This document shows, piece by piece, positions 9,108 through 16,374 of a stretch of DNA of 64,000 nucleotides; position 1 is the first letter of the stretch, and each line of letters starts with the position of its first letter. A model generated the notes under the pieces. The model was not told the DNA's origin. It worked only from the letters and a program-made list of their open reading frames with translations, and did no database searches. Made by a program: the position numbers and the translations under genes. Location: positions 308,343 through 372,342 of the forward strand of contig CAWBSE010000008.1 of the NCBI GenBank assembly GCA_963791425.1. The letters run 5' to 3'. The DNA comes from DATBLE01 sp963791425. GTDB lineage: Bacteria > Actinomycetota > Thermoleophilia > Gaiellales > Gaiellaceae.

Positions 9108-9730
9108 TGGACGCGCTCGAGCACCGGCAGCACCGGGTCGAGCTCCTCGCGACCGTGCTCCTCGCCTGTGCGGCCGTGGCGACGGCCTTCAGCACCTACC
9201 AGTCGACCCGCTGGCGAGGCGAACAGGCGGCCGACTACAGCAAGGGGACGGCCGCACGCATCCAGTCGTCCCAGGCCTCGACGCGCGGGGGACAGCTGAC
9301 CCAGATCGACATCGCCACCTTCATCCAGTGGGTCGATGCGAGCGTCGGCGGGAAGCCGAAGCTCGCACAGTTCTACCGGCAGCGCTTCCGGCCGGAGTTC
9401 CGGCCGGCGTTCGCAGCGTGGCTGGCGACCAACCCACGCTCGAATCCGCGTGCCCCTCTCACCCCGTTCGCCATGCCGCAGTATCGGGTCGCGGAGGCGG
9501 TGAAGAGCAGCAGCCTGAACGCGGCCGCCGGTGTCCACGCGGCCGCGGCGGACAGGGCGAACAAGCGCGCGGACGACTACGTCCTCGCCGTCGTTCTGTT
9601 CGCCTCCTGCCTGTTCTTCGCCGGTATCTCGACGAAGCTGCACTCGCTCCGGCAGCGCGAGGCGCTCCTCGGGATCGGGTGGGCAATCTTCGTCGGCACC
9701 CTGATCTGGATCGTCGTTCTCGCGGTCTAG
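9107..9730 (+). CDS. Three-helix membrane protein, unknown function
   Basis: A 207-residue protein: an N-terminal helix (~12-32), a ~115-residue extracytoplasmic or cytoplasmic domain with STYQSTRWRGEQAADY and PLTPFAMPQYRVAEA, then two closely spaced C-terminal helices. This plan is seen in DUF4337-like proteins, but I cannot claim membership. Translational coupling (TGATG) to the GAP protein suggests they act together. It converges on the DUF4239 gene, 4 bp away. Confidence 0.65.
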   Translation: MDALEHRQHRVELLATVLLACAAVATAFSTYQSTRWRGEQAADYSKGTAARIQSSQASTRGGQLTQIDIATFIQWVDASVGGKPKLAQFYRQRFRPEFRPAFAAWLATNPRSNPRAPLTPFAMPQYRVAEAVKSSSLNAAAGVHAAAADRANKRADDYVLAVVLFASCLFFAGISTKLHSLRQREALLGIGWAIFVGTLIWIVVLAV

Positions 9731-9734
9731 TTGC

Positions 9735-10520
9735 CTAGGGGAAGTACTGCGCGAGCACGCCCTCCCTGAACGGCCCCGGGTCGACGGCGAGGTCGCCGGA
9801 GTACGGGAAGTTGTAGACGAGCAGCACCACCAACGAGAACCCGAGCACGGCGGCAAGCGCCGCAGCGCCGCCTGCGTGGAACCCTGCGCTCCGCGAACCG
9901 ACGAAGACCGCGTACCCGAGGATCACGAGCGTTCCGAGCACGAGCAGGCCGACGATCAGGGACGAGAGGCCGCCGGAAGCGTCGGAGACACGGTTGCGGC
10001 GCGCGGCGACCGCGTCGTTGAGGCGCCGGACCGAGTCGTCGTAAAAGGCGACCGCGCCGGGCGTCGTCGGATGCACCGATTCCATCGCACTGAAGAGCCC
10101 GCCGATCGCGATCGCCGCCTGCTCGCTCGTCTTCCCGTCGCGCAGCCGCGGCCATTCGTCGTCGACGACGGCGCGGACATAGACCCCGACCGCCGCCGTC
10201 ACGCGCGCCCGGTCGACCGGCGAGAACGCGCCGCTGTCACGGACGACCTGCGCAAGCGAGTCGGCCTCGAGCCGGGCGTTGTCGGCCGCGTCGCTGTAGC
10301 TCTGGAAGGCGAGCACGACCACGAACGCGAGCAACAGCCCGAACAGCGTCGCGACGACGCCGAGCATCTGTGACGAGACCTCGGCGTCGAAGCCCTCGCG
10401 CGTCGCCGGCACGAGCCGGCGCACGAGCCAGACGCCGCCGAGCACGAGCGCCAGGACGATCCCGACCCCGAGCACGACGAGCGCGGCGGTGGGCAGGTCG
10501 TTTACGAGGCTACGGAACAC
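9735..10520 (-). CDS. DUF4239 (bestrophin-like) membrane protein
   Basis: A 261-residue protein matching the DUF4239 pattern: helix pairs at the N-terminus, then FGLLLAFVVVLAFQSYSDAADNARLEADSLAQVVRD, a helical cytoplasmic stretch, and two C-terminal helices ending in VYNFPYSGDL. The family is thought to be related to bestrophin anion channels, but its function is not established. I prefer the GTG at 10520 (V-F-R-S-L); a TTG at 10538 would add six residues. No clear ribosome site is visible. The palindrome lies 35 bp upstream. Confidence 0.8.
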   Translation of the reverse strand: MFRSLVNDLPTAALVVLGVGIVLALVLGGVWLVRRLVPATREGFDAEVSSQMLGVVATLFGLLLAFVVVLAFQSYSDAADNARLEADSLAQVVRDSGAFSPVDRARVTAAVGVYVRAVVDDEWPRLRDGKTSEQAAIAIGGLFSAMESVHPTTPGAVAFYDDSVRRLNDAVAARRNRVSDASGGLSSLIVGLLVLGTLVILGYAVFVGSRSAGFHAGGAAALAAVLGFSLVVLLVYNFPYSGDLAVDPGPFREGVLAQYFP

Positions 10521-10554
10521 GGCCCTAGCTAACAGCAAACGACGCTGACCGCGT

Positions 10555-10571
10555 TCACCCCGTTTGGGCCA
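10555..10571 (-). promoter_or_regulatory. 7-3-7 palindrome, candidate LAL operator (DUF4239)
   Basis: On the minus strand it reads TGGCCCA-AAC-GGGGTGA. The right arm is a consensus match and the left arm is degenerate. It lies 35 bp before the preferred start. Confidence 0.45.
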
Positions 10572-10590
10572 CGACGTGAGATCCGGGCTA

Positions 10591-10661
10591 GTAACACTGT
10601 GTTACAAGCACCGCGGAACCGCCCTGGTACAGGCGTTCCGGAGCTTGTAACACTGTGTTAC
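10591..10661. repeat. Pair of GTAACACTGTGTTAC palindromes in inverted arrangement
   Basis: Two identical 15-bp palindromes (10591-10605, 10647-10661) are extended by CTA/AAG flanks in mirror order, so the 71-bp unit is itself a large inverted repeat. The same palindrome, with at most one change, flanks the small gene at 47985-48314. Palindromes of this kind are typical TetR-type operators. A miniature mobile unit is the alternative. Confidence 0.6.
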
Positions 10662-10665
10662 TAGC

Positions 10666-10697
10666 TCGGGACGGCCCGCAGCAACGGGCCGCCCCGA
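10666..10697 (-). terminator. GC hairpin after the DUF2252 remnant
   Basis: A 13-bp stem with a 6-nt loop and one mismatch. It is homologous in sequence to the hairpin at 11601-11632, so it was duplicated together with the gene end. Confidence 0.5.
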
Positions 10698-10709
10698 ATC
10701 TGACCCGGG

Positions 10710-10930
10710 CTACAGGCCGAACTCGGCCTTGACGCGGCCCGAGTCGACCGCTGCTTTCAGCGCCGCGTAGTCCTTCTCGTTCTGGTTGGCGTAGCGCTCG
10801 GCGAACTCGGCGATCGCCTTGTCGAAGACGTCGCCGGAGCCCGAGGTAGCTGCCGATCGCGATCGCGTCACCGGAGCAGGCGTGCGGCCTTCGCCGGCGT
10901 CCAGCCGCACACCGGCGTACTCGGACATGC
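10710..10930 (-). pseudogene. Truncated duplicate of the DUF2252 C-terminus
   Basis: This stretch is close to 90% identical by eye to the 3' end of the DUF2252 gene (11648 onward), including its 3' flank. It encodes a near-copy of the last 36 residues (GDVFDKAIAEFAERY...GRVKAEFGL) preceded by frameshifted versions of SEYAGLCGWTLAKAHA. An extra C in the GAGCCCGAGG run breaks the frame. No start for a functional protein is evident. The DUF6325 cassette sits between the two copies, which points to a local duplication. Confidence 0.75.
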
Positions 10931-10937
10931 CGCGGGG

Positions 10938-11105
10938 CTAGATTCGCCGGCGTACCCCACGGCCGGGTGTGACGGCTGCCGCCACCACTGCGGTCTTCGC
11001 CACCGGTGAGGGGCCGGGTGTGACGGCCGCGGCGACCACCGCGGTCTTCGCCACGGGGGCGCCGATGACACCGACTCTTCCTACGCGTGCGGGCCTGAGT
11101 GGCAT
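10938..11105 (-). CDS. Small basic protein downstream of DUF6325
   Basis: A 55-residue ORF starting MPLRPARVGRVGVIGAP, with AAGGAGA just before the ATG. It contains two tandem copies of a 17-residue unit (PVAKTAVVAAAVTPG plus two) encoded by a 51-bp direct repeat, 10962-11012 and 11013-11063, and ends in RRRI. It lies 2 bp after the DUF6325 stop, so it is almost surely cotranscribed. A tiny Arg-rich ORF holds the same position after the other DUF6325 gene (23310-23369). Function unknown. Confidence 0.6.
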   Translation of the reverse strand: MPLRPARVGRVGVIGAPVAKTAVVAAAVTPGPSPVAKTAVVAAAVTPGRGVRRRI

Positions 11106-11107
11106 GT

Positions 11108-11566
11108 TCAGTCTCCTTCGGTCGCGGAGGCTTCATCGGCCTCGATCGAGGCGATGATCGCCTGAATGGGAATCCGTCCGTTGGCGATCAGCCGGCCACC
11201 CGAGCGCCGGGCCGCCGATGCGAATGGCGCTGCCCAGAGGTTCTCCCAGATGAGCACTCCGGCGGTGCTTCCCGGCTCCATTGCGGCAGCGAGGTGAACG
11301 ACGTCGTCCTCGGCCAGCAGCTCCGCCAGTTGAGCCTCGAGAGCCTGGAGCTCTCCGAGATCGCCGACATCGGACAGCTCCGCTGCGTCGACGGTCCCGT
11401 CGTCGTTCTTGGTGAGGATCAGCACGTCGATCACGCGGATCGTTCCGGAATCGACCAGTGCCAGCAATTCCGTCGTCATCTCGCCGGTGAAGTTGCTCAC
11501 GCCGGCCGGAAACTCGACGACCGCGTAATCAACAGGGCCGAGTTCGTCGAGCGATACGTCTGCCAT
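11108..11566 (-). CDS. DUF6325 family protein
   Basis: A 152-residue soluble protein with a start supported by AAAGGAA. GPVDYAVVEFPAG at the N-terminus, the central DVLILTKNDDGTVDAAEL and GSTAGVLIWENLWAAPFASA, and the acidic C-terminus match the DUF6325 pattern (related to DUF1269). These proteins are usually annotated with stress genes; no activity is established. A second member lies at 23397-23945. It probably shares the transcript of DUF2252 upstream, although a hairpin stands between them. Confidence 0.75.
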   Translation of the reverse strand: MADVSLDELGPVDYAVVEFPAGVSNFTGEMTTELLALVDSGTIRVIDVLILTKNDDGTVDAAELSDVGDLGELQALEAQLAELLAEDDVVHLAAAMEPGSTAGVLIWENLWAAPFASAARRSGGRLIANGRIPIQAIIASIEADEASATEGD

Positions 11567-11600
11567 TGAGTTCCTTTCGTTGACCGCCTTGATCCTGTCG

Positions 11601-11632
11601 TCGGGGCGACCCGCCGCAACGGGCCGCCCCGA
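11601..11632 (-). terminator. GC hairpin between DUF2252 and DUF6325
   Basis: A stem-loop begins 16 bp after the DUF2252 stop, with no U-tract. Partial readthrough into DUF6325 would explain the absence of a palindromic operator at that gene. Confidence 0.5.
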
Positions 11633-11647
11633 AGCTGACGCAGCGGG

Positions 11648-13198
11648 CTACAGGCCGAATTCGGCCTTGACGCGGCCCGAGTCGACCGCCGCCTTGAGCG
11701 CCGCGTAGTCCTTCTCGTTCTGGTCAGCGTAACGCTCCGCGAACTCGCCGATCGCCTTGTCGAAGACGTCGCCGGAGCCGAGGTAGCTGCCGATCGCGAT
11801 CGCATCGCCCGAGCGCGCGTGCGCCTTGGCCAGCGTCCAGCCGCACAGGCCGGCGTACTCGGACATGCCACTCGGAACCATCACCTCGATCTCGGCGGAG
11901 CCCTTCGCGTCCCAGAGCTGGCGAAGGTAGAAGTCGCGCTCCTGGCCGTCGAGCCCGGTCGTGTGCAGCCAGCCGAGCATGATGTCGCTCGCCGACTGCA
12001 TCAGCCGCTGCCCCTCGACCACGCGCTGGCCGTGGTTGGCGTACTCGCTCTTGCCGAGGAACGGCTCGAGCACGGACGCCTGCGCCTCCTTCGCCTGCAT
12101 GAACAGTGGATCGTCGCCGTCCCGACCGAGGAGAAGAAGGATCCACGCCCGGGTGCCGACACTTCCGACGCCAACGACCTTTCTGGCCGCATCGACGAGA
12201 CGGAACCGCTCCAGCAGCCGCCGCCGGTCGCCGGACAGCGTGCGCCGGTACTGGCGGAGGAGCCCCTGGAGCGACTCGAAGACCGCCTCGGGCTGGTTGT
12301 CCCCGGCAAGGTCGGCGATCGGGACGATCAGCGGCGGGTCGCTGATGATCCGCGGGGCGCCGTCGACCTCCTCGGTCAGCTTGCCGAACGCCTTGAGGCT
12401 GTCCTTCGTCCTCGTCTTCTCGACGTTCTTCTCCAGCCGCTTGCGCTGGTCGGCGGTGGCGCGGGACGAGAACTCGCGAACGATGTCGTCGAGGTCGACC
12501 CGTGCGTACCAGACGTCGAGGTTGCGCATCTCCCCGAACTGGCGCATCGCCTCCCGGTAGGACTTCACGACCTTGGTGTTGATCGCCGCGCGGGTCTTGG
12601 CGTCGAAGCCGCGGTCGCGGCCGGCGACCGCGAAGCTCGCCACCAGGCGCTTGACGTCCCACTCGAACGGCCCGGGGAGCGTCTCGTCGAAGTCGTTGAG
12701 TCCGAAGATGAGACGGCGGTCGGGTGCCGCGAAGACGCCAAAGTTCGACAGGTGCGCGTCGCCGCAGAGCTGCGTGTGCAGGCCGGTGCGAGGGCCGCCG
12801 GCCAGATCGGACGCCATCAGGTAGGCGGCGCCGCGGTAGAACGTGAACGGCGAGACGAGCATCCGGCCGTACCGGATCGGCACGAGCTCGGGAACGCGCG
12901 ACTGCGCCTGCTCCTCCAGGAGCTCGACGGGGTCGGCCCGGTGCGGCGGCGGCTCCCAGCCGGCGTGCGACGTGCGCGGCACCTCGGCCCGCGTGGCCTT
13001 GCCGCGAGCGGCCCGCTCAGCCGGGGTGAAGTGCTCGACCTTCGGCGCCGGTGTGGACGGTGGCTTCGGCCCCACCTTGGCCACCGGGGCCTCCTTCTTC
13101 TTCTCGGCCTCCGGCTTCTTCTCGGCCTCCGGCTCTTTCGCGGCCTCGGGCTCCTTGCCGTCCTGCGCGCCTGCCTCTTCGGTCTGCTCAGTGGTCAT
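11648..13198 (-). CDS. DUF2252 family protein with Lys/Glu/Pro-rich N-terminus
   Basis: A 516-residue protein. Residues ~5-55 are a low-complexity Lys/Glu/Pro/Ala segment with repeated KEPEA and EKKPEAEKK units, probably disordered. From ~80 the DUF2252 core follows: RYGRMLVSPFTFYRGAA, LCGDAHLSNFGVFAAPDRRLIFGLNDFDE and a WDVKRLVASF helix. The GDxHxxNFG and NDFDE elements resemble the catalytic and metal-binding motifs of kinase-fold phosphotransferases, so a small-molecule kinase role is plausible but unproven. The ATG at 13198 was chosen for the ribosome site GGAGGGAG. The shared palindrome is 59 bp upstream. The 3' end is duplicated at 10710-10930. Confidence 0.82.
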   Translation of the reverse strand: MTTEQTEEAGAQDGKEPEAAKEPEAEKKPEAEKKKEAPVAKVGPKPPSTPAPKVEHFTPAERAARGKATRAEVPRTSHAGWEPPPHRADPVELLEEQAQSRVPELVPIRYGRMLVSPFTFYRGAAYLMASDLAGGPRTGLHTQLCGDAHLSNFGVFAAPDRRLIFGLNDFDETLPGPFEWDVKRLVASFAVAGRDRGFDAKTRAAINTKVVKSYREAMRQFGEMRNLDVWYARVDLDDIVREFSSRATADQRKRLEKNVEKTRTKDSLKAFGKLTEEVDGAPRIISDPPLIVPIADLAGDNQPEAVFESLQGLLRQYRRTLSGDRRRLLERFRLVDAARKVVGVGSVGTRAWILLLLGRDGDDPLFMQAKEAQASVLEPFLGKSEYANHGQRVVEGQRLMQSASDIMLGWLHTTGLDGQERDFYLRQLWDAKGSAEIEVMVPSGMSEYAGLCGWTLAKAHARSGDAIAIGSYLGSGDVFDKAIGEFAERYADQNEKDYAALKAAVDSGRVKAEFGL

Positions 13199-13256
13199 GG
13201 TGCTCCCTCCGGATCTCTCGGTCGCCCGAGTAGAACCCAACCAGCGGGACGCCACA

Positions 13257-13273
13257 TCATCCACAGGGGATGA
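13257..13273. promoter_or_regulatory. 7-3-7 palindrome between DUF2252 and sulfatase maturase
   Basis: TCATCCA-CAG-GGGATGA, with 6 of 7 arm pairs complementary, so it can serve both divergent genes: DUF2252 (59 bp away) and the radical-SAM maturase (38 bp away). Confidence 0.6.
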
Positions 13274-13298
13274 GGGCCGCCCACGCGGCTCCTGCTCC

Positions 13299-13304
13299 TA
13301 TTCT
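13299..13304 (+). promoter_or_regulatory. -10 box of a leaderless promoter (maturase)
   Basis: TATTCT lies six bases before the ATG at 13311. The palindrome centre is 46 bp upstream of that ATG, about where an activator overlapping a -35 region would sit. Confidence 0.5.
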
Positions 13305-13310
13305 GACGCA

Positions 13311-14624
13311 ATGGCCGCCGCCGCACCGCAGGCGTTTCACCTGCTCGCCAAGCCGACGGGCGCCGTCTGCAACCTCGATTGCGAGTACTGCTTCTTCCTG
13401 TCGAAGGAGATGCTCTACCCGGGCAGCAAGTTCCGGATGGCCGACGACCTGCTCGAGCAGTACATCCGCCAACTGATCGAGGCGCACGCGCAGAGCCCGT
13501 TCGTGACGATCGCGTGGCAGGGCGGCGAGCCGACCCTGATGGGGCTCGACTTCTTCCGACGCTCGGTCGAGCTCACCGCGCGGTACCTGCAGCCGGGCCA
13601 GCGGGCCGAGCACACGATCCAGACCAACGGCACGCTGATCGACGACGAGTGGGCCGGGTTCTTCCGCGACAACGGCGTCCTGGTCGGCATCTCGATCGAC
13701 GGCCCGCAGGAGATCCACGACGCGTACCGCGTGAACAAGGGCGGCAAGGGCTCGTTCGACGACGTGATGCGCGGGCTCGGCTGCCTGCGAGAGGCAGGGG
13801 TCGAGTGGAACGCGCTGACGACCATCCACGCCGCCAACGCCGGCCGTGGGCGCGACGTGTACCGCTTCCTCCGCGACGAGTGCGGAGCCACGTTCGTCCA
13901 GTTGATCCCGATCATCGAACGCGTCGCCGAGACCGCAGACGACGGCAGCGTGCCGTGGACGTCGTGGCGCGACCGGCCGCTGTACGTCCAGCAGGGCGAC
14001 CGCGTCACCGGCCGCTCGATCACCGGAGAGCAGTACGGGCGCTTCCTGATCGACGTCTTCGAGGAATGGGTGCGACAAGACGTCGCGTCGGTCTACGTGC
14101 AGATGTTCGACGTCGCCCTGGCGAACTGGCACGGCGAACCGCCAAGCCTCTGCATCCACTCGGAGACGTGCGGCCTGGCGCTCGCGCTCGAGCACACCGG
14201 CGACCTGTACTCCTGCGACCACTTCGTCGAGCCGGCGTTCAGGCTCGGGAACATCCGCGAGACGCCGATGCTGCAGCTCGTCGCGTCGCAGCAGCAGTTC
14301 ACCTTCGGCCAGGACAAGCGCGACACCCTCCCGCAGTACTGCCTCGACTGCGACGTGCGCTTCGCGTGCCACGGCGGCTGTCCCGAGGACCGGTTCATCT
14401 CGACCCCGGACGGCGAGCCCGGCCTCAACTACCTCTGCGCCGGCTACAAGGATTTCTTCCACCACGTCGACGGGCCGATGCGGTTCATGTCGGACCGGCT
14501 TCGCCGCGGTGAGGCGCCCTCCGCGATCATGCAGGTCTACGCGGCGGAGGACGCGCGCCGGGGCCGCAACGACCCGTGCACGTGCGGCTCCGGCCTCAAG
14601 TGGAAGAGTTGCCACGGCGCATGA
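13311..14624 (+). CDS. Anaerobic-type sulfatase-maturating radical SAM enzyme with SEC-C tail
   Basis: A 437-residue radical-SAM/SPASM protein. Cys20, Cys24 and Cys27 (CNLDCEYC) bind the SAM 4Fe-4S cluster; GGEPTL follows. The SPASM region holds the auxiliary-cluster cysteines in CGLALALEHTGDLYSCDHF and YCLDCDVRFACHGGCPED. Together this is the anSME pattern: oxidation of Cys or Ser in a sulfatase to formylglycine in the cytoplasm. The C-terminus adds a SEC-C zinc motif (NDPCTCGSGLKWKSCHG). Its natural client is the sulfatase at 3392. A leaderless promoter and a palindrome precede it. ATGA overlaps the next gene. Confidence 0.88.
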   Translation: MAAAAPQAFHLLAKPTGAVCNLDCEYCFFLSKEMLYPGSKFRMADDLLEQYIRQLIEAHAQSPFVTIAWQGGEPTLMGLDFFRRSVELTARYLQPGQRAEHTIQTNGTLIDDEWAGFFRDNGVLVGISIDGPQEIHDAYRVNKGGKGSFDDVMRGLGCLREAGVEWNALTTIHAANAGRGRDVYRFLRDECGATFVQLIPIIERVAETADDGSVPWTSWRDRPLYVQQGDRVTGRSITGEQYGRFLIDVFEEWVRQDVASVYVQMFDVALANWHGEPPSLCIHSETCGLALALEHTGDLYSCDHFVEPAFRLGNIRETPMLQLVASQQQFTFGQDKRDTLPQYCLDCDVRFACHGGCPEDRFISTPDGEPGLNYLCAGYKDFFHHVDGPMRFMSDRLRRGEAPSAIMQVYAAEDARRGRNDPCTCGSGLKWKSCHGA

Positions 14625-15474
14625 GCGGGCTCGATCCCAGAACGACGGTCGGCGCGGTCGAGCTCACGGTCGCCGACCTGCCTCGCTCGCTCGACTACTA
14701 CGGCACCGCGATCGGCCTCGACCTGCTCGAGGAGGGGCCGGGGCAGGCGTCGCTCGGCGCCGGCGGCCGCGAGCTGCTGGCGCTCGTCGAGGAGCCCGGG
14801 GCGCGGCCCGGGCGCCGGCTATACCGGCCTCTTCCACTTCGCCCTGCTCGTCCCCGAGCGCCACGACCTGGCCGGCCTGGCTCGCCCACGCGGCCCGCGA
14901 CCGCGTCCCGCTCGTCGGCCTGTCGGACCACTACGTCAGCGAGGCGATCTACCTCTCCGACCCCGACGGCCACGGCATCGAGATCTACCGCGACCGCCCG
15001 CGGTCGCACTGGGAGGGGCAGGTCGGCGACCGGCTGACGACGCTGCCGCTCGACGTCGACGACCTGCTCGGCGTCCTCGACGATCCGGCAACCGCCCCGT
15101 TCGACGGGCTGCCCGGCGGCACCGTGATGGGCCACACGCACCTGAAGGCGAGCGACATCCCCGCGACCATCGCCTTCTACCGCGACGTCCTCGGCTTCGA
15201 CCTGATGGCCCAGCTCGGCGCGCAGGCGGCCTTCCTCTCGGCCGGCGGCTACCACCATCACATCGGCGCGAACACCTGGGAGAGCGCAGGCGCCCCTCCC
15301 CCGCCGCCCGGAACGGCCGCGCTGCGGCACGCGACGGTCGTGCTGCCCGACGACGCTGCGCGCGGCGACGTGATCGGGCGGATCGAATCGGCCGGCGTGC
15401 CGTACGAGGACCGCGACGAGGGACCGCTGGTCCGCGACCCGTCGGGGAATGCACTCCTGCTGACGGTCACTTAG
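14621..15474 (+). CDS. VOC/glyoxalase-family dioxygenase-like protein (two frameshifts)
   Basis: The reconstructed protein has about 283 residues and two VOC modules. One starts VGAVELTVADLPRSLDYYGTAIG and contains IYLSDPDGHGIEIY; the second contains MGHTHLKASDIPATIAFYRDVLGF and VRDPSGNALLLTV. The His/Glu metal-binding pattern suggests a metal-dependent dioxygenase or glyoxalase of the CatE-like type. The frame changes twice. An extra G in the run near 14810 separates ARPG from GYTGLFHF, and an extra C near 14875 separates HDLAG from WLAHAARD; removing both gives one open frame. It is translationally coupled to the maturase by ATGA, possibly without functional linkage. Confidence 0.72.
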
Positions 15475-15477
15475 GAT
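15472..15477 (+). promoter_or_regulatory. -10 box of a leaderless promoter (PRC-barrel gene)
   Basis: TAGGAT overlaps the stop codon of the VOC gene and is six bases before the ATG at 15484. Confidence 0.5.
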
Positions 15478-15483
15478 CGGCGC

Positions 15484-16113
15484 ATGCAACTCACCCTCGA
15501 CGCGCACGTCCATACGTCCGACGGCCTGAAGGGCACCCTCGCCGACGTCGTGATCGACCCGGCGAAGAAGGCGGTCACGCACGTCGTCGTCCGGGCCGGC
15601 GATCCCGATCCGACGGCGCGGCTCGTGCCGCTCGCGCTCGTGTCGGCCGACGGCTCGTCGCTGACCTGCACGACGGCCGACTTCGAGAAGCTCGACTCGA
15701 TCCAGGGCTACGCCTTCCTGCCGGTCGACGAGCGCCCCGCTCCCGACTCGGAGTGGGACGTCGGCGTCGAGGACGTCGTGATGATGCCGAGCTACCAGGG
15801 CGCCGACATGGGCGTCTACACGGCCGAGGTCGACCCGAACGTCGGCGTCACCTACGACCGCGTCCCGAAGGGCGAGGTCGAGATCCGCCGCTCGAGCGTC
15901 GTCGAGTCGTCGGACGGGCACGAGCTCGCCTCGGTGCACGCGTTCGTCGTCGACGGCGGCGCGATCACCGCGATCGTCTTCGAGTCCGGCCACCTCTGGC
16001 GGCACCACACGACGACCGTTCCGATCGGCTCGGTGGCGAAGCTCCAGACGAACGCGATCGAACTCGCCCTGACCAAGGACGAGTTCGAGCAGCTCCCGCG
16101 CGAAAAGGCCTAA
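15484..16113 (+). CDS. PRC-barrel domain protein
   Basis: A 209-residue soluble protein. VHTSDGLKGTLADVVIDPAKKAVTHVVVRAGD at the N-terminus is a typical PRC-barrel (beta-strand, turn, strand) and a similar pattern, VESSDGHELASVHAFVVDGGAITAIVFESG, recurs at ~140-170, so there are two PRC-barrel-like repeats. Such domains bind RNA-processing or photosynthetic complexes in known cases; here the role is unknown. There is no ribosome site, and a -10 box six bases before the ATG suggests a leaderless message. It converges on the PLDc_N gene. Confidence 0.78.
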   Translation: MQLTLDAHVHTSDGLKGTLADVVIDPAKKAVTHVVVRAGDPDPTARLVPLALVSADGSSLTCTTADFEKLDSIQGYAFLPVDERPAPDSEWDVGVEDVVMMPSYQGADMGVYTAEVDPNVGVTYDRVPKGEVEIRRSSVVESSDGHELASVHAFVVDGGAITAIVFESGHLWRHHTTTVPIGSVAKLQTNAIELALTKDEFEQLPREKA

Positions 16114-16118
16114 GGGCC

Positions 16119-16349
16119 CTAGGCGTCCTTCGCGAACATGTGCGGCCGCGTGCCGATGTAGACGAGCACGCCGATCAGCGGCAGGAAGATCACGAAGACC
16201 GTCCACCCCGCCTTCGCCCAGCCGGAGTGGTCGGGCCGCCGGAAGTTGTCGGCGAGGACCATGAACAGGATCGTGATCCAGCAGACCCACGCGAAGAAGA
16301 TCAGCATCGTCCAGAAGAGATCCAGGAACGGATAGTCGGCGCCAAGCAC
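16119..16349 (-). CDS. Small PLDc_N (cardiolipin synthase N-terminal-like) membrane protein
   Basis: A 76-residue protein with two membrane helices: LDLFWTMLIFFAWVCWITILFMVLADNF, then a RRPDHSGWAKAGW loop and TVFVIFLPLIGVLVYI. This is the phospholipase-D-nuclease N-terminal (PLDc_N) fold without any catalytic part, as in many actinobacterial stress genes. The GTG at 16349 was chosen because the fold starts there and GAGGACGAG precedes it. It is a clear paralogue of 24032-24283, and both genes have the palindrome 63-71 bp upstream. Confidence 0.82.
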   Translation of the reverse strand: MLGADYPFLDLFWTMLIFFAWVCWITILFMVLADNFRRPDHSGWAKAGWTVFVIFLPLIGVLVYIGTRPHMFAKDA

Positions 16350-16374
16350 GTCTCGTCCTCGCTTTCGTTCGGGG

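Noticed and set aside
10969..11157. A 62-residue plus-strand ORF with two tandem repeats
   Set aside because: The same DNA encodes a small gene on the minus strand with a good ribosome site directly after DUF6325; the plus frame has none.
6312..11632. Similar GC hairpins at 6312, 10666 and 11601 as one mobile repeat
   Set aside because: The last two match because of the DUF2252 duplication. The first shares only the common GGGGCGG/CCGCCCC stem, expected in a high-GC genome.
11819..13273. A 484-residue plus-strand ORF antisense to DUF2252
   Set aside because: Leu/Arg-rich shadow of a recognised gene; no ribosome site or family.
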